In this document: piece after piece, positions 18,497-26,629 of the stretch
How the letters are laid out: each line of letters opens with the position of its first letter
How positions within the stretch are numbered: the first letter of the stretch is position 1
From: Halalkalicoccus sp. CG83
Lineage (GTDB): Archaea > Halobacteriota > Halobacteria > Halobacteriales > Halalkalicoccaceae
Assembly: GCF_037081715.1 (NCBI RefSeq)
Contig: NZ_JAZDDH010000001.1
Coordinates: 496,001-560,000, forward strand
Length of the DNA stretch: 64,000 bases
Reading direction: 5' to 3'
Position numbers and translations under genes: made by a program
The notes under the pieces: generated by a model
What the model saw: only the letters and a program-made list of their open reading frames with translations
What the model was told of the DNA's origin: nothing
Database searches by the model: none

Positions 18497-19342
18497 ATGC
18501 GCATCGCCGTCCCGAACAAGGGTCGCCTGCACGAGCCGTCGATCGAACTGCTCGAGCGCGCGGGGCTTCACGTCGACGAGGCCGCCGAACGGAAGCTGTA
18601 CGCCGACACCGTCGATCCCGAGGTGTCCATCCTCTACGTCCGTGCCGCGGACATCCCCGGCTACGTCGCCGACGGCGCGGCCGACCTCGGGATCACGGGG
18701 CTCGACCAGACCCGCGAGTCGGGCCACGACCTCGACGACCTGCTCGATCTGGAGTTCGGGCGCTGCCGGCTGGTGCTCGCGGCCCCCGAGAACGGCGCGA
18801 TCGACGCCGTGGAGGACCTCGCGGGCGGAACGGTCGCCACGGAGTTTCCCCGCATCACCCGCGAGTACTTCGCCGAGCGGGGCGTCGACCCCGACATCGT
18901 CGAGGTGACGGGTGCAACGGAGCTCACCCCGCACGTCGACATGGCCGACGCCATCGTCGACATCACCTCGACCGGCACCACGCTCCGGGTGAACAACCTC
19001 GCGGTCGTCGACGAGGTGCTCGAGAGCTCCGTTCGGCTGTTCGCCCGCGAGGACGTCTCCGGAGAGCCGAAGGTCGAACAGATCCGCACCGCCCTCGAGT
19101 CGGTGCTGACCGCCGACGACAAGCGCTACCTGATGCTCAACGTCCCCCAGGATCGCCTGGAGGAGATCCGCGAGGTCCTCCCCGGGCTGGGCGGCCCGAC
19201 CGTCATGGACATCGCGGGAGACGGCATGGTCGCGGTCCACGTCGTCGTCGACGAGCGCGACGTCTTCGAGACCGTAACGCGAGTGAAGGAACTCGGCGCG
19301 AGCGGCATCCTCGTCACCGAGATCGAGCGACTGATCGAGTGA
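18497..19342 (+). CDS. hisG: ATP phosphoribosyltransferase, long form (HisG)
   Basis: The first enzyme of histidine synthesis, joining PRPP and ATP. The start [20 protein letters not shown] is at ATG 18497 with GGAGGT directly before it. The catalytic part includes [19 protein letters not shown] and the PRPP loop [18 protein letters not shown]. Residues about 210-281 form the HisG C-terminal regulatory domain ([20 protein letters not shown]), so this is the long, histidine-inhibited form that needs no HisZ. Stands alone; no other his gene adjoins it. Confidence 0.96.
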   Translation: MRIAVPNKGRLHEPSIELLERAGLHVDEAAERKLYADTVDPEVSILYVRAADIPGYVADGAADLGITGLDQTRESGHDLDDLLDLEFGRCRLVLAAPENGAIDAVEDLAGGTVATEFPRITREYFAERGVDPDIVEVTGATELTPHVDMADAIVDITSTGTTLRVNNLAVVDEVLESSVRLFAREDVSGEPKVEQIRTALESVLTADDKRYLMLNVPQDRLEEIREVLPGLGGPTVMDIAGDGMVAVHVVVDERDVFETVTRVKELGASGILVTEIERLIE

Positions 19343-19402
19343 ACGCAACGCCGACGCGATCACGGAGCCGTCGCGACGGCGGGACCGTCGTCGATCCCGA
19401 GA

Positions 19403-20551
19403 TCACAGGTTGACCGTCGTCCCCCACTCCGCGGGGATCTCCTCGACGCGGCTCGGATCGGCGTCGTGGAGCGACCCGTCGGCGGTCGCCAGCGCCGCGA
19501 CGAGCAGGGCCTCGGCGGTCAGCTGGATCCGATACCCGATCCCGCCGCGCGTTCCGGTACTCATCTCGAACAGGACGCTCCCGTGGCCCGCCAGCGCGTG
19601 GGCGTTTCGAGCGATTCCGGGATACTCTCCCGCCGCCGTGAACTCCGTGAGATGGCACTCCTCGACCTCCGGCAGGCGGTCGTAGAGGACGGTCGCCAGC
19701 TGCTGGGACCGTTTCTGGGCGTCGGCAGGAACGTCGGGATTCTGTGGCCAGCCGATGGAGGCGTCGATGAGGTCACCGTTCGAGTCGACGTGCGGTCCCT
19801 GTCGGTGACAGTCGAGCACCCACTCCGGATCGATCTCCTTCGCGAGTTCGACCACGTATCGGGACTCGGGGACCGGGTTCTCCGGGTACTCCTCCGGACG
19901 GTTGCGATACAGCGTGCTCTCCTCCCAGTCGTAGCGATGATACCGGTTCGGGTCCCACCCTCCCTCCCGGGTGTGGAGCCCCGCCTCGGGATCGTTCTCG
20001 GGTGCGTCGGGGGCGTGGTTGACCCGCTGTCGGGCCGCGAACCCGTCCGGGTTCACCCGCGGAATCGCGTGGAGCGTGATCCGTCGTCTGAGTTCTCGTA
20101 CGTCCGACCGATCGGCGGTGCCGAGGTACCCCAGCGCGGCGACGTGCCCCTCCGCCTGAAACGGCTCGTGGCCGTGCTGTTCGGCGATCGCGAGCACGTC
20201 GACGTCCCCCTCGCCGACCCGCGCCGAGTGGATCTCTCGACCCTCGTTCGACTCGCCGACCACCTCGACCGAGACGGCGCCGTCGCTCTCCCTCTCGAGT
20301 CGTGACAGCAGCTCGCCGAGCTCATCGTTCGCCAGCAGGTCGTGTGCGCCAACCCCTACCAGCTCGTGACCGACCTCCCCGCGCCGGAGTCTCTCCTCCC
20401 CTTTCTCGTTCCGGCTCGGTTCGGGCGGGCTCTCCTCGTCGGTCCGCTCCGGCCGAGGGGGTTCCTCCGCCTCGTTTCCCATCGTCGACGCGCCGAACAC
20501 CGCCGCACCGGCCGCGCCGCCGACGAGCTTGAGGACGCCGCGTCGTTCCAT
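19403..20551 (-). CDS. Exported M14 family zinc carboxypeptidase
   Basis: A 382-residue M14-type peptidase. MERRGVLKLVGGAAGAAVFG is a Tat-like signal (RRGVLKL). A charged E/P-rich linker follows to about residue 65. Zinc ligands are H and E in AEQHGHEPFQ and the later His in VLDCHRQGPHVD; the catalytic Glu is probably in SVLFEMSTGTRGG. IPRVNPDGFAARQR is the usual substrate-binding block. It likely trims peptides outside the cell. The promoter lies in an unusual AT-rich stretch just upstream (20570-20650). Confidence 0.88.
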   Translation of the reverse strand: MERRGVLKLVGGAAGAAVFGASTMGNEAEEPPRPERTDEESPPEPSRNEKGEERLRRGEVGHELVGVGAHDLLANDELGELLSRLERESDGAVSVEVVGESNEGREIHSARVGEGDVDVLAIAEQHGHEPFQAEGHVAALGYLGTADRSDVRELRRRITLHAIPRVNPDGFAARQRVNHAPDAPENDPEAGLHTREGGWDPNRYHRYDWEESTLYRNRPEEYPENPVPESRYVVELAKEIDPEWVLDCHRQGPHVDSNGDLIDASIGWPQNPDVPADAQKRSQQLATVLYDRLPEVEECHLTEFTAAGEYPGIARNAHALAGHGSVLFEMSTGTRGGIGYRIQLTAEALLVAALATADGSLHDADPSRVEEIPAEWGTTVNL

Positions 20552-20581
20552 CGGTTGCTACCCTAATTCTGGACCCTCCAA

Positions 20582-20624
20582 TAGTAATATATCGATATCA
20601 GATCTTGATTCATAATGTAGATCT
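20582..20624. promoter_or_regulatory. AT-rich promoter/operator-like region upstream of the M14 peptidase gene
   Basis: In a very GC-rich window this stretch is strikingly AT-rich. It holds TAATATAT (TATA-like, about 31-40 bp from the M14 start at 20551), the palindrome ATATCGATAT (20589-20598), and two copies of AGATCT at 20600 and 20619, 19 bp apart, close to two helical turns. This layout suits a promoter with a regulator site; the regulator is unknown. Confidence 0.4.
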
Positions 20625-20684
20625 AATGAACAGATAGTCTCCCGAACCAACGAGATCGACGCTGTCGAACGATCGCCGGACCGA

Positions 20685-21644
20685 TCATCGATCGCGCAGC
20701 TCCGGACGAGCGACGCCGTCGTCGAGTGCGACCCCGCCGTAGCGGTAGCGAATCCACGCTACCGTCAACAGACTACCGACGACCATCGCCCCGAAGCCCA
20801 GGAGCCCGGCCTCGGGCCCGAACTCGCCGCCGGTGATCAGTCGCGGCCCGGTCGTCTCGACGGCGACGACGCTCGATCCGAGCTCCAGGCCGCTGACGGG
20901 AAAGCCGTAGACGGTGCCCTGGAAGAGGTTCCAGGTGACGTGCAGGCCGATCGGGATCGCGAGCTCGCCGGTGAGCACGTAGCCAAGCGCGAGCATCACG
21001 CCGGCGATCGAGATGGAGAGGACGCTCACGAGCGTCGCGTTCGGGTTGCCGGCGTGGAAGGCGCCGAACGCGAGCGAGGAGACGAGCATGGCGAAGAGGA
21101 CCGCACCCCGCTCGCCGAGCGTGCCTCGTGCGCCCTCCGCGAGGTTCGTCAGCAGGTAGCCCCGGAGCAGGAGCTCCTCGTAGATCCCGACGAGGACGAA
21201 GACGACGACGGCCACGACCATCCACGTTAGCAGGTTCTCGCCGGCACCGACGCTGGTGACGGTGGTCCAGCCCGCCGCGATCGCGATCGCGAAGATCCCC
21301 GTCATCAACAACGCGCCGAGCGCTAGCCCGAACCCACAGTCGAGCCACCAGTCGCGGTCGATCCGCAGGCCGTAGTCGGCGAAGCGTCGACGGTCGAGGT
21401 AGCGACCGGCGAGCCACACGCCGGCGACGGTCGCGATCGCGCTCGCGGTGATCGAGACGACCGTGACGAGCGTCGTCGAGACGACGAGCGCCGTCGATCC
21501 GGCCAGCAGCGCCATCGGGAGGACCGCCACGAGCAGCGTCACCACGCCGAGGATCGTCGCGCCGCCGGCGATCCGAACGGGGGTTCGGAGCCGCTGCTCC
21601 TCGGCGTGCCAGACGAGCTCTCTGGCGTTCGATCGAAGGCTCAT
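20685..21644 (-). CDS. CPBP family intramembrane metalloprotease
   Basis: A 319-residue membrane protein of the CAAX-protease/bacteriocin-processing family. Diagnostic motifs are EELLLRGYLL (EExxxR), FGAFHAGNP (F...H) and HVTWNLFQG (HxxxN), within about eight membrane helices. The ATG at 21644 gives MSLRSNARELVWHAEEQRLR; upstream reading belongs to the overlapping gene. It overlaps the 115-aa membrane protein by 4 bp (ATGA), so the two are translated together. Substrate unknown. Confidence 0.88.
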   Translation of the reverse strand: MSLRSNARELVWHAEEQRLRTPVRIAGGATILGVVTLLVAVLPMALLAGSTALVVSTTLVTVVSITASAIATVAGVWLAGRYLDRRRFADYGLRIDRDWWLDCGFGLALGALLMTGIFAIAIAAGWTTVTSVGAGENLLTWMVVAVVVFVLVGIYEELLLRGYLLTNLAEGARGTLGERGAVLFAMLVSSLAFGAFHAGNPNATLVSVLSISIAGVMLALGYVLTGELAIPIGLHVTWNLFQGTVYGFPVSGLELGSSVVAVETTGPRLITGGEFGPEAGLLGFGAMVVGSLLTVAWIRYRYGGVALDDGVARPELRDR

Positions 21645-21988
21645 GTCGGGGCGGTCTCCAGCAGCGACAGGAGGTTCCCGAGCATGAGGCCGAGGAGGAA
21701 GCTCACGGTGAAGTGGACGACCGTCACCAGCGCGGCCCACCGATACGAGATCCCGTAGACCGACCGGATCGCGATCAGGTCGGCGGCGATGGCGACGGGA
21801 GCGGCTACCAGCGGCCGGTCCGCCAGCGTCAGCGTGAAGACGATCGCCGCCGGGACGACCCCGATGAGCGAGTTTCGGATCGGCACGTCTCCCAGCGCGT
21901 ACCGGGCCGCGACGTGGAGGGTCAGACAGAAGCCGAGCGCCACCAAGAGAAAGGTGGTGCCGAGCATGACCGCAGCTCCGAGAGCCAT
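21641..21988 (-). CDS. Hypothetical four-helix membrane protein, 115 aa
   Basis: A small membrane protein with about four hydrophobic segments (start MALGAAVMLGTTFLLVALGF, end LLGLMLGNLLSLLETAPT). It lies 3 bp after tbp and overlaps the CPBP protease gene by 4 bp, all on the same strand, so tbp, this gene and the protease may share a transcript. I know no function; the coupling suggests it may be a partner of the protease. Confidence 0.78.
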   Translation of the reverse strand: MALGAAVMLGTTFLLVALGFCLTLHVAARYALGDVPIRNSLIGVVPAAIVFTLTLADRPLVAAPVAIAADLIAIRSVYGISYRWAALVTVVHFTVSFLLGLMLGNLLSLLETAPT

Positions 21989-21991
21989 CCC

Positions 21992-22549
21992 CTATTCGAG
22001 CAGGCCGAGGTCCTCGAGTCGGGAGACGATCTTGTCGACGGCGTGTTCGGCGTCGACGGGCTGTTTCCCACCCGTGATGACGAGCTTGCCCGAGCCGAAC
22101 AGCAGTGCGACTACCTTGGGCTCGTCGATCCGGTAGACCAGTCCGGGGAACTGCTCGGGCTCGTACTCGATGTTCTCGAGGCCCAGCCCGATCGCGATGG
22201 CGTTGAGGTTGAGGTTCCTCCCGAGGTCGGCGCTGGTGACGATGTTCTGGACGACGATCTCGGGGTCCTCCTCGACCTGGATCTCGAGGTCACGCAGCTT
22301 GTCGAAGACGATCTGGAGGCTCTCGTGGACGTCGTCGGTGCTCTTCGCGCCGGTGCAGACGATCTTGCCCGAGCGGAAGATCAGTGCCGCCGACTTGGGA
22401 TTCTGGGTTCGGTAGACGAGGCCGGGAAACTGTTCGGGATCGTAGTCCGCCCCCTCGAGGTCCATCGCGACGCTCTGGAGGTCGAGTTCCTGACCGATTC
22501 CCGTTGAGGCAACCACGTTCTCGATGTTGATGGTCTCCTTTGGGTCCAT
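21992..22549 (-). CDS. tbp: TATA-box-binding protein
   Basis: A 185-residue TBP with the two direct repeats of the saddle fold. The first contains INIENVVASTGIGQELDLQS and FPGLVYRTQNPKSAALIFRS; the second contains VVQNIVTSADLGRNLNLNAI and FPGLVYRIDEPKVVALLFGS. It recruits TFB and RNA polymerase to promoters. Haloarchaea often carry several tbp copies; this one, with standard length and an acidic end, looks like the housekeeping copy, but the number of others cannot be told here. Two membrane-protein genes follow downstream. Confidence 0.97.
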   Translation of the reverse strand: MDPKETINIENVVASTGIGQELDLQSVAMDLEGADYDPEQFPGLVYRTQNPKSAALIFRSGKIVCTGAKSTDDVHESLQIVFDKLRDLEIQVEEDPEIVVQNIVTSADLGRNLNLNAIAIGLGLENIEYEPEQFPGLVYRIDEPKVVALLFGSGKLVITGGKQPVDAEHAVDKIVSRLEDLGLLE

Positions 22550-22866
22550 GTGTCGCTTTTAAAGACGTATTTAACCTTTATAAATGTTGGTACTTAAACG
22601 AAAGCGGGAGCGAACGCGGAGCTCCGAAGCGTAGATCCGCGTTCACACGTTCTCGCGTCCCGGACGTCGATGGCGTCCCGGTAACGACGCGACTCACCGT
22701 CGAGGAGTTCCCGCCCGCGACGAGCGAGGAACGTTTCGAGACGAGCGGTCGGCGTCGATCCGGACGCGCCGAACCTCGCGGATAGCTCCACCTCCCGTAG
22801 CCCAATCCATCTGACACCATCCAGCATTCTTATTGATGACGTAACTGTACTCCGGCACCGTCGAGC
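22550..22866. promoter_or_regulatory. 317-bp region between tbp and the symporter genes; tbp TATA element
   Basis: The tbp side has TTTATAAA at 22577-22584 (28-35 bp from the tbp start) and a second AT block around TTTTAAA at 22557-22563. The two could allow TBP to act on its own promoter. The rest (22600-22850) shows short open frames in several directions with no convincing protein character; I see no RNA gene in it. CTTATTGATGAC near 22831 may be part of the promoter for the symporter small-subunit gene. Confidence 0.5.
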
Positions 22867-23001
22867 ATGAACGTGTTAGAGGTACTCACGGTAACGACGG
22901 TCCTGTACTTCGTCTGCGTCGCCGTCTGGGTGTTGAAGATCGAGGACCTCCTCGAGGAACGGACCGAGCGCCGTTCGCGCCGGCGCGGGGAGGAGCCGTA
23001 G
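22867..23001 (+). CDS. One-helix small protein, likely symporter accessory subunit, 44 aa
   Basis: MNVLEVLTVTTVLYFVCVAV begins a 44-residue protein with one membrane helix and a charged tail rich in R and E. The stop codon TAG ends at 23001 and the symporter ATG starts at 23002, so the two are translated without a gap. Many sodium:solute symporters have a tiny membrane partner encoded just upstream (for example DUF3311 proteins); the second symporter in this window has one too. The role as accessory subunit is inferred from position and size. Confidence 0.7.
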   Translation: MNVLEVLTVTTVLYFVCVAVWVLKIEDLLEERTERRSRRRGEEP

Positions 23002-24558
23002 ATGACCGCAACCGACGCGGTCGTCACGTACGGTTGGGTGTTCCTCGGAGGGTACGTCCTGTTGATCCTCGGACTGGGCTACTGGGGGTGGCGACGGACC
23101 GACACCCAGGACGACTACGCGACCGCCCGTGGGGGGTTCGGCTTCCTCGCGCTGGCGTTCGCCTACGCCGCGACGGTCGCCAGCGGCTCGACGTTCATGG
23201 GGATCCCCGGGATGGCCTACGACATGGGGTTCAAGGCGGGCTACTACGCGCTGATCTACCCCATCGGGATCTACCTCGGGATGATGATCGTCGCCCGGAT
23301 CACCAAGAAGGTCGGCGACCGCTTCAACTCCCAGTCGATCCCCGACTTCCTCGGCGACCGCTATCGGAGCCCGCTGTTGCGGCTGCTGGCCGCGAGCATC
23401 GCGCTGTTCCTGCTGTTCTACGTGATGGCGCAGATCGTCGCCGCCGGCTGGATGTTCGACGCCATCCTCGGGTTGCAGTACGAGTTCGGCATCTGGTTCG
23501 CCGGCGGGCTGTTGTTGCTCTACCTGGTCGCTGGTGGGAGCCACGCCGACATCATCACCGACGCGGTACAGGGCGCGATCATGGTCGCGATCACGGGTCT
23601 GATCGTCTTCATGTTCGCCACGGGCTGGGGGCTCGACGGCGGGATCGGCGCCGTCAACGCGGCGCTCGACTCCGGCCAGCAGTGGGACACTCACACCGAT
23701 CCCGAGAACCCGATCTTCGCCAGCTGGTGGGTGATCGTCCTGCTGTTCGTCGCCCACATCGGCTTCACCGCCCAGCCCCACCTCGGCAACAAGTTCTTCG
23801 CGATCAAGGGCACCCAGTACATCAAGAAGTTCATGGTCGTCGCCTCGGTCGCGGGCATGGCGCTGCCGTTGATGTTCCTCGGCGGAGTGCTCGGGGCGGC
23901 CCAGGGGATCCGGATCGAGAACCCCGACGCGATCATCCCCGTGCTGTTCGTCGAGACGATGCCCGCGGTCGTCGCTGCCTTCCTCGGCGTCGCGATCCTG
24001 AGCGCGATCATCTCGACCGCGGACGGGCTCATCATCTCCGTCTCGCAGGTGTTCGCGAACGACCTCTACCGCAAGACGTACGTCCCGTGGAAGGGCGGGG
24101 ATCCCAACAGCGAGGCGGTCGGCCAGAAGGCGCTGTGGATCTCGCGGGCCTCGACGGTCGTCGTGACGGTCGTCGCCGTCGCGGCCGTCACCGTTCCGCC
24201 ACAGTACCTCTCGATCTTCATGTGGGTCGGGATCGGCGGCATCATCTCGGCGTACAGCGGGCCGTACTTCGTCGGTAGCTTCGAGGAGGCGACCTCGAAG
24301 AAGGCCGCGATCGCCGGGTTCGTCCTCGGGTTCCTCGTCTACTTCACGATCCATCTCGGGCCACAAGCCGGGCTCTACGCCGGCTGGTATCCGTACAACG
24401 AGAACCCGTTCGCCGCGACCGGCATCGGCTTCCTCGCGAGCTGTCTCGGAACGTTCCTTGCGAACCGGTTCACGGAGCCGCTTCCGGCCTCACACGTGAA
24501 CGAGGTGTTCGGCCGGGAGGCGAGCACCGACGGCGGCGATCCGGACCGGACCGAATAG
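23002..24558 (+). CDS. Sodium:solute symporter family transporter
   Basis: A 518-residue SSS transporter with about 13 membrane helices. Family marks are YATARGGFGFLALAFAYAAT near helix 1-2, GSHADIITDAVQGAIM, and the sodium-site helix AILSAIISTADGLIISVSQV followed by FANDLYRKTY. SSS proteins import solutes such as proline, pantothenate, sugars or organic acids with Na+. The solute cannot be told from sequence. Directly preceded by a 44-aa partner and followed after 30 bp by a hypothetical protein on the same strand. Confidence 0.93.
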   Translation: MTATDAVVTYGWVFLGGYVLLILGLGYWGWRRTDTQDDYATARGGFGFLALAFAYAATVASGSTFMGIPGMAYDMGFKAGYYALIYPIGIYLGMMIVARITKKVGDRFNSQSIPDFLGDRYRSPLLRLLAASIALFLLFYVMAQIVAAGWMFDAILGLQYEFGIWFAGGLLLLYLVAGGSHADIITDAVQGAIMVAITGLIVFMFATGWGLDGGIGAVNAALDSGQQWDTHTDPENPIFASWWVIVLLFVAHIGFTAQPHLGNKFFAIKGTQYIKKFMVVASVAGMALPLMFLGGVLGAAQGIRIENPDAIIPVLFVETMPAVVAAFLGVAILSAIISTADGLIISVSQVFANDLYRKTYVPWKGGDPNSEAVGQKALWISRASTVVVTVVAVAAVTVPPQYLSIFMWVGIGGIISAYSGPYFVGSFEEATSKKAAIAGFVLGFLVYFTIHLGPQAGLYAGWYPYNENPFAATGIGFLASCLGTFLANRFTEPLPASHVNEVFGREASTDGGDPDRTE

Positions 24559-24588
24559 CCCATAAGGGACGCCGGGCGTTCCCCGACG

Positions 24589-25155
24589 ATGGAGATCCGG
24601 TCGTTCGAACCCCGACTCGGGGAGGCCGAGGCCGTCGATCGGACCGATCGACTGACCCTCCGGACCTATCTTCGCTCGAAGGTCCGCGAACTGATGGGCC
24701 GCTCCGGCGAGCCCGAGACCGTCATGCGGCTCTACTATCCGGACTATCTGGCGTACACGACGGTCGAGCTCAGACGGCTCGCGCGGGCAGAGCGGACCGT
24801 CAAGTTCCTCGCGGGCATCGACGCGGTCACCGGCCGCGTCGGCGAGGTCGACGTGGACCCGCCAGGGCGGGAGACGGTAGACGTGCCCGAGGCGCAGATC
24901 CTCGAGACGGCGGTCCCGGAAGCGGAGGCGACCGAGCAGTGGCGCGACTGGATCTTCCCCTATCTCGACCGGACCTATCGTCCGCTCAAGCGCCCGGAGT
25001 TCACGCTCGACCGGCTCGAACTCGTCTACACGCCCTTCTGGATCGTCGACTACGGACGAGACGGCGAGTGCTACGCCGTCAGCACCCTCACCCGGCAGGT
25101 CGAACTGATCGAGGACGTCGAGGCGCTCTCGGATCACTACCGCTCGCTCGCGTAG
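24589..25155 (+). CDS. Hypothetical protein, 188 aa
   Basis: Soluble, acidic protein starting MEIRSFEPRLGEAEAVDRTD. A conserved-looking core is LYYPDYLAYTTVELRR, and near the end YTPFWIVDYGRDGECYAVST. No membrane helix, signal or metal motif is apparent. It lies 30 bp after the symporter on the same strand. I do not recognise the family; the aromatic-rich strands suggest a beta-sheet domain. Confidence 0.75.
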   Translation: MEIRSFEPRLGEAEAVDRTDRLTLRTYLRSKVRELMGRSGEPETVMRLYYPDYLAYTTVELRRLARAERTVKFLAGIDAVTGRVGEVDVDPPGRETVDVPEAQILETAVPEAEATEQWRDWIFPYLDRTYRPLKRPEFTLDRLELVYTPFWIVDYGRDGECYAVSTLTRQVELIEDVEALSDHYRSLA

Positions 25156-25228
25156 CACCGCACACCCGGCGTCGGTGCTCGCCTCACGAGCCGATCGGCG
25201 ATCGCCCCGACGGAGCCGTCGCCCCCAT

Positions 25229-25236
25229 CTTTATGC
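25229..25236 (+). promoter_or_regulatory. TATA element of hisD
   Basis: CTTTATGC lies 30 bp upstream of ATG 25266. This makes the downstream ATG the better hisD start, since the in-frame ATG at 25233 would fall inside this element. Confidence 0.5.
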
Positions 25237-25265
25237 TCGATTCTGCCGATTCTTCGGCCGATAGT

Positions 25266-26567
25266 ATGTGTGCCGACGTCGAGTATCTCAAGCGGACGGA
25301 GAGCGCGTCGATCGAGATCGATCCGGAGGTAACCGAGTCGGTCCAGGACATCCTCGGGGAGGTCCGCGACCGCGGCGATAGGGCGGTCCGCGAGTTCACC
25401 GAGAAGTTCGACGGGGTCGAGCGCGAGCAGTTCCGCGTGAGCGACGACGAGATCGAGGCCGCGAGCGACGAGCTCTCGGACGAGGACCACGAGGCGATCG
25501 ACAACACGATCGCGAACGTCCGTGAGTTCCACGAGGAGCAGCGCGAGCACGTCGAGGGCTTCGAACGCGAGTTCGAGGAGGGCGTCACACTGGGACAGCG
25601 GATCGTCCCCGTCGAGTCCGCCGGCACATACGTCCCCGGCGGGCGTCACCCACTCGTGGCCGCGCCCGCGATGTCGATCGTCCCCGCGAAGGTCGCGGGC
25701 GTCGAGCGCGTGATCACGTGTGCGCCGCCCCAGGAGAACGGCACGATCCAGCCCGCCCAGCTTTACGCGATGGACCGGGCCGGCGCCGACGAGATCTACT
25801 GCATCGGCGGCGCTCAGGCGATCGGCGCGATGGCCTACGGCACGGATTCGGTACCGGAGGTCGCGAAGGTCACCGGTCCGGGCAACGTCTTCGTCACCGA
25901 GGCCAAACGCCAGGTCTTCGGCCACGTCGGCATCGACTTCCTCGCCGGGCCCAGCGAGGTGCTGGTCCTCGCCGACGAGACCGCGGATCCCGAACTCGTC
26001 GCGACGGACCTGCTCGCGCAGGCCGAACACGACCCTAACTCCCGGCCGATCCTCGTCTCGACCGACCGGGACACGGCCGAGGCGTCCGTCGACGCCTTCC
26101 ACGACGGGCTCTCGGAGATCCGTACCGCCGACGTCGCCGAGGAGTGCTGGGAGAACAACGGCGAGGCCGTCGTCGCCGAGACGATGGACGACGCGATCGA
26201 GGTGGTGAACGACTACGCGATCGAGCACCTGCAGGTGATGATCGAGGAACCCCGCTCGGTCATGGACGATCTCACCAACTACGGCTCGCTCTTCCTGGGC
26301 GATCACTCGCCGGTCGTCTTCGGCGACAAGGCGGTGGGGACGAACCACTCGCTGCCCACCCTCGAGGTCGCGAAGTACAGCGGCGGCATCTGGGTCGGCA
26401 CCTACACGAAGACGCTCACCCATCAGGAGGCGACCGAGGCGGGCGCCGCCCGGATCGCGCCGTGGGCCGCGAAGATCTGCGAGCTCGAGGGGACCCACGC
26501 CCACCAGCTCTCCGCGGAGGCCCGCCTGCGCGACGACGTCAGTCCGGACTACGGCCCCGGGCGCTGA
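25266..26567 (+). CDS. hisD: Histidinol dehydrogenase (HisD)
   Basis: A 433-residue enzyme making histidine from L-histidinol in two NAD-dependent steps. Key blocks are ESAGTYVPGGRHPLVAAPAM, IYCIGGAQAIGAMAYGT, KVTGPGNVFVTEAKRQVFG, DLLAQAEHDPNSRPIL (zinc and catalytic His region) and AVGTNHSLPT. The ATG at 25266 fits the TATA element upstream. Stands alone, 60 bp before a tRNA methylase gene on the same strand. Confidence 0.96.
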   Translation: MCADVEYLKRTESASIEIDPEVTESVQDILGEVRDRGDRAVREFTEKFDGVEREQFRVSDDEIEAASDELSDEDHEAIDNTIANVREFHEEQREHVEGFEREFEEGVTLGQRIVPVESAGTYVPGGRHPLVAAPAMSIVPAKVAGVERVITCAPPQENGTIQPAQLYAMDRAGADEIYCIGGAQAIGAMAYGTDSVPEVAKVTGPGNVFVTEAKRQVFGHVGIDFLAGPSEVLVLADETADPELVATDLLAQAEHDPNSRPILVSTDRDTAEASVDAFHDGLSEIRTADVAEECWENNGEAVVAETMDDAIEVVNDYAIEHLQVMIEEPRSVMDDLTNYGSLFLGDHSPVVFGDKAVGTNHSLPTLEVAKYSGGIWVGTYTKTLTHQEATEAGAARIAPWAAKICELEGTHAHQLSAEARLRDDVSPDYGPGR

Positions 26568-26629
26568 GATCGGGAGACGGATAACGGCGAGCCGTCCCGA
26601 GGATCGGCATCCTGATACCGCCGACACTC

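Noticed and set aside
22578-22827. Short minus-strand frames between tbp and the symporter small gene
   Set aside because: No protein-like pattern, and they overlap the tbp promoter.
22876-24366. 496-codon frame antisense to the first symporter
   Set aside because: Mirror of the symporter; no domain motif and no promoter.
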